A DNA stretch of 64,000 nt, taken from the NCBI GenBank assembly GCA_017745595.1, contig WMBV01000010.1, positions 62,001-126,000 of the forward strand. Direction: 5' to 3'. Below, piece by piece: positions 52,054 to 60,355 of this stretch. The notes beneath the pieces were generated by a model that saw only the letters and a list, made by a program, of their open reading frames with translations, had not been told where the DNA came from and made no database searches. Source of the stretch: Bordetella petrii (GTDB lineage: Bacteria > Pseudomonadota > Gammaproteobacteria > Burkholderiales > Burkholderiaceae_B). A program made the translations under genes and the position numbers. Position 1 is the first letter of the stretch. Every line of letters starts with the position of its first letter.

Positions 52054-53253
52054 CTACAGCGCCTCGAAGATGCCGGCCGCGCCCATGCCGGTGCCCACGC
52101 ACATGGTGACCATGCCGTATTTGCCGCCGGTGCGGCGCAGGCCGTGCACCAGGGTGGCGGTGCGGATGGCGCCGGTGGCGCCCAGCGGATGGCCCAGCGC
52201 GATGGCGCCGCCCAGCGGATTGACGCGCGCCGGGTCCAGGCCCAGGTCGCGCATCACGGCCAGGGATTGGGCGGCAAAGGCCTCGTTCAGTTCGATCCAG
52301 TCGAGCTCGTGCTGGGCGATGCCGGCACGGGCCAGCGCCTTGGGTATGGCCATCTTGGGGCCGATGCCCATGATTTCCGGGGGCACGCCGGCCACCGAGA
52401 AACTGACGAAGCGGGCCAGCGGGGCCAGGTCCAGTTCGCGCAGCACGCGCTCGGACACCAGTACCACCGCGGCGGCGCCGTCGGACATCTGCGAACTGTT
52501 GCCGGCCGTGACCGAGCCGCGCGCGGCGAACACCGGCCTGAGCTTGGCCAGCGCTTCGGCGCTGGTGTCCGGGCGCGGGCCCTCGTCGTACTCGGACAGG
52601 CGTTCGACGCCGCGCACCGCGCCGGCCTCGCCGGGCACGTGCTTGACGACCTGGTAGGGCGTGATTTCCGCATCGAAGTGCCCGGCCGCGATGGCGACGC
52701 AGGCCTTCTGGTGCGACGCCAGCGCAAAGGCGTCCTGGTCTTCGCGCGACACCTTCCATTGCGCGGCGACTTTCTCGCCGGTGAGGCCCATGCCGTAGGC
52801 CATGCCCAGGTTTTCGTCGTGCGCGAAGATCTCGGGATTGATGGCGACCTTGTTGCCCATGATCTGCGGCATGGCGCTCATGGATTCCGTGCCGGCGGCG
52901 ATCATCACGTCGGCCGCGCCCAGCTGGATGCGCGCGGCCGCATCGGCCACCGCCTGCAGGCCCGACGCGCAGAAGCGGTTCACGGTGACGCCCGGCACGC
53001 CGTCGGGCAGGCCCGCCAGCAGCAGGCTCATGCGCGCCACGTTCATGCCTTGCTCGGCCTCGGGCATGGCGCAGCCGGCGATCACGTCTTCGACGCGCGC
53101 CGGGTCCAGCGCCGGCACTTGCGCCAGCGCGGCGCGCAAGGCGGCGGCCAGCATGTCGTCGGGGCGCGTGGTGGCGTAGACCCCGTTGCGCTTGCCCACG
53201 GGCAGGCGCGTGGCGGCCACGATATAGGCGTCCTGGATCTGTTTGCTCATCAT
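52054..53253 (-). CDS. fadA: Acetyl-CoA acyltransferase (3-ketoacyl-CoA thiolase)
   Basis: 399 residues, full thiolase catalytic set: nucleophilic cysteine in NRFCASGLQAV (about C92), GGAIALGHPLGATGA with the catalytic His, and the C-terminal CVGTGMGAAG cysteine. It cleaves 3-ketoacyl-CoA to acetyl-CoA and a shortened acyl-CoA. It follows the multifunctional dehydrogenase gene by 18 bases, the normal FadB-FadA arrangement. Two ATG codons are adjacent (53253 and 53250). Confidence 0.94.
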   Translation of the reverse strand: MMSKQIQDAYIVAATRLPVGKRNGVYATTRPDDMLAAALRAALAQVPALDPARVEDVIAGCAMPEAEQGMNVARMSLLLAGLPDGVPGVTVNRFCASGLQAVADAAARIQLGAADVMIAAGTESMSAMPQIMGNKVAINPEIFAHDENLGMAYGMGLTGEKVAAQWKVSREDQDAFALASHQKACVAIAAGHFDAEITPYQVVKHVPGEAGAVRGVERLSEYDEGPRPDTSAEALAKLRPVFAARGSVTAGNSSQMSDGAAAVVLVSERVLRELDLAPLARFVSFSVAGVPPEIMGIGPKMAIPKALARAGIAQHELDWIELNEAFAAQSLAVMRDLGLDPARVNPLGGAIALGHPLGATGAIRTATLVHGLRRTGGKYGMVTMCVGTGMGAAGIFEAL

Positions 53254-53271
53254 GATTCCTTAAGGCCCGCG

Positions 53272-55665
53272 CTAGTTGCGCAGCGGTTTGCCGGTTTCAA
53301 GGGTATGGCGGATGCGCGCCTGGGTTTCGGGCGTGCGCAGCAGCGCCACGAACTCGCGGCGTTCCACCGCCAGCAGCCATGCTTCGTCGACCCGGGTGCC
53401 GGCGTCGACTTCGCCGCCGCACAGCGCCACGGCGGCACTGCGCGCCACCCGGTAGTCGTGCGCGCTGATCATGCCGCCTTCGCGCATGTTGACCAGAACC
53501 ATTTCGAAGTTGGCGATGCCGGTGCGGCCGGCTACCGGTATGCCTTGCGGCCGCGCCGGCGGCACGTGGCCGATGTCGGCGGCGGCCCGCGCCTGGCGCA
53601 GCGCGACCCACAGCAGTTCATCGGGATGGAACACGACGGTGTCGGTGTTCTGCGCGTAGCCCATGTCGACCGCCTGCAGCGCGCTTTTTGAGACCTGCGC
53701 GGTGGCGATGTTCTGGAACACCGGTTGCAGGTACGGGAAGACTTCGGCCGGGGTGGCCGTGGCGGCCGCGAGCGCGGCGGCCCGCAAGGCCAGGGTCTTG
53801 CTGCCGCCGCCGGCCGGCACCAGGCCCACGCCGGCCTCGACCAGGCCGATGTAGCTTTCCAGGGCCAGCACGCGATGGCTGCAATGCATCAGGAATTCGC
53901 AGCCGCCGCCCAGCGCCATGCCCTGCACCGCGGCCACCGTGGGGACGCGGGCATAGCGCAGCGCCAGCGAGGCGCGCTGGAATTTTTCCACGGTGGCTTC
54001 CAGCAGGTCGAACTGGCCGGCGGCGCATGCCTGCGCCACTTGTGCCAGGTTGGCGCCTACCGCGAAGGGCGGCTCGTGCCACAGCACCAGCGCGTCGAGC
54101 GCCTGCTCGCTGCGCTCGACCGCCTGCATGACGCCGTCGAGCACTTCGTCGCCGATGGCGTGCATTTTCGAGGTGAACGACAGAATGCCGATGCCGGCAT
54201 CGACCTCGGGCAGGTGCCACAGCCGCACGCCTTCGTTTTCCCATAGCGTGGCGCCGCGCGCGGCGGGCGCTTCGCCCACCAGGCGTTCGGGAAGCAACTG
54301 GCGCGCGTAGACGGGCAGGGCCGAGCGCGGCTGTTGGCGATGGTCGCGCGCCGAATACGAACCCTGTGCATCGTGCACGCCGGCGCGGCCGGGCTCGAGG
54401 GCCCAGGCGGGCAGGGGCGCGCGGCTCATGGCCTGGCCGGCGTCGATGTCTTCGGCCACGGCGGCGGCAATGGCCTGCCAGCCGGCTGCCTGCCAGGTTT
54501 CGAACGGGCCCAGCGCCCAGCCGAAGCCCCAGCGCATGGCCAGGTCGGCATCGCGCGCGTTGGCGGCGATGTGTTCGAGCTGGAAGGCGCTGTAGTGGAA
54601 GATATCGCGGAACAGGCTCCACAGGAACCGGGCCTGCGGATGTTCGCTGGCGCGCAAGGCGGCGAAGCGCAGGGCCGGATCGCGCTGCTTCAGGATGGCG
54701 TCGACTTCGTCGGCCACCGCGCCGGCCGAGGGCCGGTAGTCGCCGGCGGCGGGGTCCAGCACCCGGATTTCCTTGCCCACTTTGCGGTACACGCCCGCAC
54801 CGCTTTTCTGCCCCAGCGCGCCGCGCTGGATCAGGGCATCCAGCCAGGCGGGCAGCTGGAAGTGCGCGTGCCAGGGGTCGTCGGGCAGCTTGTCGCGCAT
54901 GGTGCCCACGACGTGGGCCAGGGTATCCAGGCCCACCACGTCGGCGGTGCGATAGGTGGCGCTTTTGGGCCGGCCGATTTTCGGGCCGGTCAGGGCGTCG
55001 ACCTCATCGAAGCCCAGGCCCAGCCGTTCGGTGTGATGCAGGGCCGCCAGGATGGAGAACACGCCGATACGGTTGGCGATGAAGTTGGGCGTGTCCAGCG
55101 CGCGGATGACACCCTTGCCCAGCCGCGTGGTCAGCCAGGCCTCGAGGTGGTCGAGCACGTCGGCCTGGGTGTGCGGCGTGGCGATGAGTTCGACCAGGCG
55201 CATGTAGCGCGGGGGGTTGAAGAAATGCACGCCGCAGAAACGGGGGCGCAGCGCCGCGGGCAAGGCATCGGCCAGTTCGCCGATCGACAGGCCCGACGTG
55301 TTCGAGGCCAGGATGGCGCCGGGCGCCACGTGCGGGGCGATGCGCTCGTATAGCGCCGTTTTCCAGTCCATGCGCTCGGCGATGGCTTCGATGACGAGGT
55401 CGCAGCCGGCCAGGCGTTCGAGGTGGTCGTCGTAGTTGGCCGGCGTGATCAGCGCCAGGCGCGACGGGCTGGCCAGCGGCGCGGGTTCGAGTTTCTTCAG
55501 GCCGGCCAGCGCCTTGTTGGCGATGGCGTTGCGTTCGCCTTCTTTGGCGGTCAGGTCGAACAGGATCACCGGCACGCCGGCATTGGCCAGGTGGGCGGCG
55601 ATCTGCGCGCCCATGACGCCGGCACCCAGCACGGCGGCGTGTTTGACGATGAACTTGTTGCTCAA
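53272..55665 (-). CDS. Multifunctional 3-hydroxyacyl-CoA dehydrogenase / enoyl-CoA hydratase, FadN-like order
   Basis: 797 residues. The 3-hydroxyacyl-CoA dehydrogenase domain comes first (NAD motif VLGAGVMGAQIAAHLANAG near residue 12; C-terminal part to about 450), and the crotonase domain last (about 490-720: GMALGGGCEFLMH and GLVEAGVGLVPAGGG keep both glutamates). This is the Bacillus FadN order, opposite to E. coli FadB. The start is TTG at 55665, with AGGAG seven bases upstream. Forms the beta-oxidation core with the thiolase. Confidence 0.92.
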   Translation of the reverse strand: MSNKFIVKHAAVLGAGVMGAQIAAHLANAGVPVILFDLTAKEGERNAIANKALAGLKKLEPAPLASPSRLALITPANYDDHLERLAGCDLVIEAIAERMDWKTALYERIAPHVAPGAILASNTSGLSIGELADALPAALRPRFCGVHFFNPPRYMRLVELIATPHTQADVLDHLEAWLTTRLGKGVIRALDTPNFIANRIGVFSILAALHHTERLGLGFDEVDALTGPKIGRPKSATYRTADVVGLDTLAHVVGTMRDKLPDDPWHAHFQLPAWLDALIQRGALGQKSGAGVYRKVGKEIRVLDPAAGDYRPSAGAVADEVDAILKQRDPALRFAALRASEHPQARFLWSLFRDIFHYSAFQLEHIAANARDADLAMRWGFGWALGPFETWQAAGWQAIAAAVAEDIDAGQAMSRAPLPAWALEPGRAGVHDAQGSYSARDHRQQPRSALPVYARQLLPERLVGEAPAARGATLWENEGVRLWHLPEVDAGIGILSFTSKMHAIGDEVLDGVMQAVERSEQALDALVLWHEPPFAVGANLAQVAQACAAGQFDLLEATVEKFQRASLALRYARVPTVAAVQGMALGGGCEFLMHCSHRVLALESYIGLVEAGVGLVPAGGGSKTLALRAAALAAATATPAEVFPYLQPVFQNIATAQVSKSALQAVDMGYAQNTDTVVFHPDELLWVALRQARAAADIGHVPPARPQGIPVAGRTGIANFEMVLVNMREGGMISAHDYRVARSAAVALCGGEVDAGTRVDEAWLLAVERREFVALLRTPETQARIRHTLETGKPLRN

Positions 55666-55681
55666 AGCGATCTCCTTGGGG

Positions 55682-55726
55682 GCGGCGCGGCCCGCGGCCC
55701 CGATAGGGGCCGTGGGCGGGCGCCGC
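55682..55726. other. Large stem-loop between fadL and the multifunctional enzyme gene
   Basis: Inner arms GCCCGCGGCCCC / GGGGCCGTGGGC (one G-T) with loop GATA, enclosed by outer arms GCGGCGC / GCGCCGC. There is no T-tract. It lies between two co-directional fad genes and may attenuate read-through or stabilise the fadL message. Confidence 0.55.
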
Positions 55727-55747
55727 GGGTCTGGCGTGCGGCGGCCG

Positions 55748-57037
55748 TCAGAACCGGGTGGACACCTGGATGCCCAGGATGTTGCCCTTGCTGCTGTAGT
55801 CGCCCGCCACGCGTCCGCGGGTCAGGGCATTGCCCGAATCGTTGTCGATGCCGACATCGCGCAGGTACAGGTAGGTATAGCCGACGTCGATGCTGGTGTC
55901 TTTGCTTGCCTGATACTGTACTCCGGTAGAGAACCACCAGCGATCGGTGTCGGGCAGCGAGGTGGGACGGTCGGACGGGTTGTGCACGGGGGATTGGTCC
56001 CAGGCCAGGCCGAAGCGCCATTTCCATTTGGGCGCGAACTGGTAGTTGGCGCCCAGCGCCACGCGCCACGAATCGCGGAAATCGAGCGGCAGCGTGTCGG
56101 TGGGGCCGCCGTCGTTCTGGATTTTCAGCTGCGGCAGGCTGCTCCAGCCCGTCCAGGATACATCGGCCAGCAGTTCCCAGCGCTCGTTCAGGCGGTGCAT
56201 GGCGCTGAGAATGAGCGTATCGGGCAGGTCGACGCTGGCCTTGGCGTCGTACGACAGCGACTGGCCGGGCGCATAGCCGTCGATCTTGGTGTCGCCGCGG
56301 GCGGTGTGCTTGATCTTGGACCGGTACGAAAGGCCGATGCGGGTGTCTTCGGTGGGCTGCAGCATGAAGCCGGCATTCCAGCCCCAGGCATCGCCGTCCA
56401 GGTTGAGATCGGCATCGCCCGGCAGGAACGGCCCGGTGGGCCTGACCGGCACCACGACCTTCTTGGTGTACTGGGCATCGATATATTGCCAGTTCAGGCC
56501 GAAGCCCATCGAAAACTGCTCGTTGACCTTGTAGGCGATCGACGGGTTGATGTTGATGGTCTTGATGTCGAACTTGGTGGAGTGGTACTGGCCGACCCAG
56601 TCGTCGTCGTACTCGGTCATCAGGCCGAACGGCGCGCCCATGCCCACGCCGATGAACCATTTTTCGTTGAGCTGCCACGAAAAATAGGCGTTGGGCACGA
56701 TGCCCAGGTTGCCCGCGTCGCCGCCATTGCCGCCGGTGGGCACGCCGCCGCCCAGGGCGGTGGGATTGCGGCTGTTGCCGTTGTCGCGGAACTTGAACGA
56801 CGGCAGGATGGCGTTGACGCCGGCCGATACGCTGAAGCCCGGCAGGTAGGTCATGCCCGCCGGGTTGAAATAGATGGTGCTGGCGTTTTCGGCCACGGCC
56901 GCCGAGCCGGCATAGGCATTGCCCAGGCCGCTGGCGTTTTGTTCCAGCAACTGGAACCCCGCGGCATGGACCGTACCCGCGACGCTGGCCGCTAATGCGG
57001 CTGACAAGGTGCTCAGTGCCCACGATGCTTTAGTCAT
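55748..57037 (-). CDS. fadL: Outer membrane long-chain fatty acid transporter
   Basis: 429 residues. Signal peptide with cleavage near ...GTVHA (about residue 25), then the FadL/OmpP1/TodX hallmark AGFQLLEQNASGLGNAYAGS at the mature N-terminus and the FNPAGMTYLPG hatch-region motif. The C-terminus ends in F (STRF), as for beta-barrels assembled by BAM. It takes up long-chain fatty acids or other hydrophobic compounds. It precedes the FadN-like gene in the same direction. Confidence 0.93.
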   Translation of the reverse strand: MTKASWALSTLSAALAASVAGTVHAAGFQLLEQNASGLGNAYAGSAAVAENASTIYFNPAGMTYLPGFSVSAGVNAILPSFKFRDNGNSRNPTALGGGVPTGGNGGDAGNLGIVPNAYFSWQLNEKWFIGVGMGAPFGLMTEYDDDWVGQYHSTKFDIKTININPSIAYKVNEQFSMGFGLNWQYIDAQYTKKVVVPVRPTGPFLPGDADLNLDGDAWGWNAGFMLQPTEDTRIGLSYRSKIKHTARGDTKIDGYAPGQSLSYDAKASVDLPDTLILSAMHRLNERWELLADVSWTGWSSLPQLKIQNDGGPTDTLPLDFRDSWRVALGANYQFAPKWKWRFGLAWDQSPVHNPSDRPTSLPDTDRWWFSTGVQYQASKDTSIDVGYTYLYLRDVGIDNDSGNALTRGRVAGDYSSKGNILGIQVSTRF

Positions 57038-57093
57038 GTGTCTCCTCCTTCAGGCTAAAACTGGCTGGTGTGGCTGCGATGGGGTGGGTGTTG

Positions 57094-59061
57094 TTATGGG
57101 TGTGCGGAGCCGGGCCGCGCGCCCGGCGGGCCGGCGGGCGCGCGATAGTGCAGGGGCCCGCCGGTGTAGGGCGCGAAGCCGGTGCCGAAAATGACGCCGG
57201 CATCGACGAGGTCGGCGTCGGCCACGACCCCGTCGTTCAATTGACGCCGGGCGCGGTCGATCAGCGGCTGCACCAGGCGCTGCGCCAGGCCCGCGGGCGG
57301 CGCGCCCGCGGCGTTCTTGCGCGGCTTGCCGTCTTGCCATGCATAGAACCCCTGGCCCGTCTTGCGGCCCAGTTCTTCGCGGGCGATATGGTCCGCCAGG
57401 CAGCGCGGCGGCTCGGCCTGGGCGGCCAGCTGGCGGCCGGCGGCCAGGGCGATGTCGAGACCCACCGTGTCGGCGAGTTCGAGCGGGCCCATGGGCATGC
57501 CGAAGTCGGTCATGGCGCGGTCGATGGTGGCCGGGGCCAGCCCTTCGTCGACGCAGCGCATGGCCTCGAGCATGTAGGGCGCCAGCACCGCGTTGACCAG
57601 GAAGCCCGGCGCGTCGCGCACCGGCAGGGGTAGCTTGCCCAGTTGGCCGACGAACGCGCAGGCGCGCGCCTGCGCGCCGTGCGGATCGGCGCCGGCCTGC
57701 ACGACCTCGACCAGCGGCATCTGGGCCACCGGGTTGAAGAAGTGGATGCCGATGAGTTGATCGGGCCGCTCGAGCCCCTGGCGCAGCGCCGCCAGCGACA
57801 GGCTGGACGTATTGGTGGCAAGCAGCGCGTCGGGCCGCATGCGCGGCTGCAGGGCGCGATACAGCGCCTGCTTGGCCTGGGCTTGTTCGGTGATGGCCTC
57901 GATGACGATATCGGCGCGCGCCACGCCGTGGCCGGACGGATCGGGGACGAGCCGGTCGGAGGCGGCCCGCGCCGCGCGCGGGTCTTTCAGTTTGCGCGCA
58001 TACAGCGCCGCGGCGCGGCCGATGGCCGGCGCGATGCGCGCGGCATCCTGGTCTTGCAGGGTGACCGTCATGCCTTTCAGGGCGCACCAGGCGGCGATGT
58101 CGCCCCCCATGGTGCCGGCGCCCACCACGTGCACATGCGCCGCCGGGGCGGCGCCTTCGGCCGGCTTGCCATGGGCCTTCAGGCGCTCTTGCAGGCGGAA
58201 TACGCGCAACAGGTTGCGCGCCGTGTCGGACGTGAGAATGCGCTGCACCACGTCGGGCGCGCGCAGCGCATTGCCTCCGTGGCGGGCCCACAGGGCGACG
58301 ATGGCCGGCGCCGCCGGATAGTGCCCTTGCGGATCTTTGGCGGCGATGCGCTGCCGGGCGCGGCGCGCCACCAGCAGCTTGAGGGGCCAGCGGTCGAGCC
58401 AGCCCGGCACGCCGCGCGCCCGGCGCGGCCGCTGGCCGCCGAGCACGTGCTGGCGGGCCGCGGCATCGGCCAGGCGCGGCGGCACGCGGGCGTCGACCAG
58501 GCCCAGCGCGGCGGCCCGGCGGGCATCGGCCGGACGGCCGGTGAGCATCATGTCGAGCGCGGCGGGCGCGCCCACCAGGCGCGGCAGCCGGCGCATGCCG
58601 CCCCAGCCGGGAAAGATGCCCAGCATGACTTCGGGCAGGGCCAGCGACGTGCCGGGCTGATCGACGGCCAGCCGGTAGCGGCACGCCAGGGCGAGTTCCA
58701 GGCCGCCGCCCAGACAGTGGCCATGGATGAGCGCCAGGGTGGGATACGGCACGGCGGCCAGGCGGTTGAACAGGTGCCAGCCGCGTTCGACCAGCGCCTG
58801 CGCCTGCTGGGGCGTGGCGAGCTGCGAGAATTCGTCGACGTCGGCGCCGGCGATGAACCCCGCGGCCTTGCCGGACCGCACGATGAGGCCGGCGGGGGGA
58901 TCGGCCTGCAGGGTGTCGAGCACGGCGGCCAGTTCGGCCATGACGTCGGCGGACAAGGCATTGACGGCGGCGCCGGCCCGGTCGAGCGTCAGCCAGGCCA
59001 GGCCGTCGGCCTGGCGTTCGAGCCGCCAATGGCGCCAGGCGGGGGACGTTGCGGTGTTCAT
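57094..59061 (-). CDS. Multifunctional enoyl-CoA hydratase / 3-hydroxyacyl-CoA dehydrogenase, FadJ-like order
   Basis: 655 residues. The crotonase domain comes first (about 1-200: HCLGGGLELALA and LALPEVMLGIFPG keep both catalytic glutamates), then the dehydrogenase (VVGAGTMGGDIAAWCALKG near 300; NTSSLSLAALRQ; HFFNPVAQMPLVEV). This is the E. coli FadB/FadJ order, opposite to the 53272 gene. The ATG overlaps the stop of the thiolase gene (59058-59061). A second dehydrogenase C-terminal domain is present near 590-640. Confidence 0.92.
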   Translation of the reverse strand: MNTATSPAWRHWRLERQADGLAWLTLDRAGAAVNALSADVMAELAAVLDTLQADPPAGLIVRSGKAAGFIAGADVDEFSQLATPQQAQALVERGWHLFNRLAAVPYPTLALIHGHCLGGGLELALACRYRLAVDQPGTSLALPEVMLGIFPGWGGMRRLPRLVGAPAALDMMLTGRPADARRAAALGLVDARVPPRLADAAARQHVLGGQRPRRARGVPGWLDRWPLKLLVARRARQRIAAKDPQGHYPAAPAIVALWARHGGNALRAPDVVQRILTSDTARNLLRVFRLQERLKAHGKPAEGAAPAAHVHVVGAGTMGGDIAAWCALKGMTVTLQDQDAARIAPAIGRAAALYARKLKDPRAARAASDRLVPDPSGHGVARADIVIEAITEQAQAKQALYRALQPRMRPDALLATNTSSLSLAALRQGLERPDQLIGIHFFNPVAQMPLVEVVQAGADPHGAQARACAFVGQLGKLPLPVRDAPGFLVNAVLAPYMLEAMRCVDEGLAPATIDRAMTDFGMPMGPLELADTVGLDIALAAGRQLAAQAEPPRCLADHIAREELGRKTGQGFYAWQDGKPRKNAAGAPPAGLAQRLVQPLIDRARRQLNDGVVADADLVDAGVIFGTGFAPYTGGPLHYRAPAGPPGARPGSAHP

Positions 59062-60347
59062 GGGGTGGGCTCCGTTTCGACCAGCATCGCGCCGCCTTGG
59101 CCTCCGCCGATGCAGATGGCCGCCATGCCGCGCCGCAAGCCCCTGGCCCGCAAGGCTTGCAGCAGATGCAGCACGATGCGCGCGCCCGAAGCGCCGACCG
59201 GATGGCCCAGCGCGATGGCGCCGCCATCGACGTTGAGCCGGTTCTGGTCGAGCGCGCCCCAGGCGCCGGTACCCAGGTGCTCGCGGCAATAAGATTCATC
59301 TTCCCATGCGGCCAGGCAGCCCAGCACCTGGGCCGCGAAGGCCTCGTTGATTTCCCACAAGTCCAGGTCATCGAGGCCCAGCCCGTGCCGCTGCAGGATG
59401 GGCGTGGCGGCATGCACCGGGCCCAGGCCCATCTGGGCCGGGTCCAGTCCCGCCCATTGCGTGTCGATGATGCGCCCCAGCGGGCGCAGGTTCCAGCGCC
59501 GCACGGCGTCTTCGGAGGCCAGCAGCAGCAGGGCGGCGCCGTCGGTGACCTGCGAGCTGTTGCCCGCGGTGATGTTGCCCCAGGGCTTGTCGAACACCGG
59601 CCGCAGCTTCGCCAGGCGTTCGGGCGTGGAATCGTCGCGCACGCCGTCGTCGTGGGGATACAGTGTGCCGCGCGCGTCGACCAGCGGCACGATTTCGTCG
59701 AGCGCGCCCGCGGCCCGCGCCGCCAGGGCGCGGGTGTGGCTGCGCGCGGCGTAGGCGTCCATGGCGGCGCGGCCGATGTGGAAGCGGGCCGCCAGGTTTT
59801 CGGCCGTCTGGCCCATGGACAGGCCCACCACCGGATCGGTCAGGCCTTTCAGCAGGCCGATGACGGGCGCCAGGCCGCGCCAGGGGAAGCCGCGCAGGGC
59901 CGCCAGACGCGCGCTTGCGCCGCGGGCCGCGTTCCAGCGGGCCAGCCAGCGCGTCATGGCGTCGGACACCAGCAAGGGCGCGCGCGACAGCGCATCGACG
60001 CCGCCGGCCAGCACCAGCGAGGCGCGGCCCGTGTGGATGTTGGCGATGGCGGAATCCAGCGCCTGCATGCCCGAGGCGCAGTTGCGCATGACGGTCCAGC
60101 CGGGTACGCGGTGGCCGCAGCCCAGCCGCAAGGCGATCACCCGGCCGATGTTGACTTCGTCGGGCGACGGCGCGGCGCAACCGACGATGACCTCGTCGAG
60201 GTCGGCCGGGGCAAAGGGCTGGCGCAGCAGCAGGGCGCGCCCGGCCTGCACGGCCAGGTCGGCGGCCGCGAACGGCCCCGGTGCATTGCGCGCCTTGAGA
60301 AAGGGGCTGCGCGCGCCGTCCACGACATAGATGGGAGCATGGGCCAT
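59058..60347 (-). CDS. Acetyl-CoA acyltransferase (FadI-like thiolase)
   Basis: 429 residues with the thiolase cysteine in MRNCASGMQALD (about C93), GHPVGASGARIVLH around the catalytic His, and the C-terminal CIGGGQGGAM. Length and the EDESYCRE insertion resemble the FadI group. ATG 60347 starts the family; a longer frame overlaps fadE. It is coupled to the FadJ-like gene and follows fadE by eight bases, so the locus has two complete beta-oxidation modules. Confidence 0.92.
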   Translation of the reverse strand: MAHAPIYVVDGARSPFLKARNAPGPFAAADLAVQAGRALLLRQPFAPADLDEVIVGCAAPSPDEVNIGRVIALRLGCGHRVPGWTVMRNCASGMQALDSAIANIHTGRASLVLAGGVDALSRAPLLVSDAMTRWLARWNAARGASARLAALRGFPWRGLAPVIGLLKGLTDPVVGLSMGQTAENLAARFHIGRAAMDAYAARSHTRALAARAAGALDEIVPLVDARGTLYPHDDGVRDDSTPERLAKLRPVFDKPWGNITAGNSSQVTDGAALLLLASEDAVRRWNLRPLGRIIDTQWAGLDPAQMGLGPVHAATPILQRHGLGLDDLDLWEINEAFAAQVLGCLAAWEDESYCREHLGTGAWGALDQNRLNVDGGAIALGHPVGASGARIVLHLLQALRARGLRRGMAAICIGGGQGGAMLVETEPTP

Positions 60348-60355
60348 GGCGGTTC

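Noticed and set aside
51757-53691. 644-codon + strand open frame opposite fadA and its neighbours
   Set aside because: It crosses three real genes and has only repetitive His/Gly/Asp/Arg content.
57050-59413. 787-codon minus-strand open frame in a different frame from the FadJ-like gene
   Set aside because: Same-strand frame-shifted shadow; Arg/Ala/Pro-rich and without domains, while the correct frame has all catalytic motifs.
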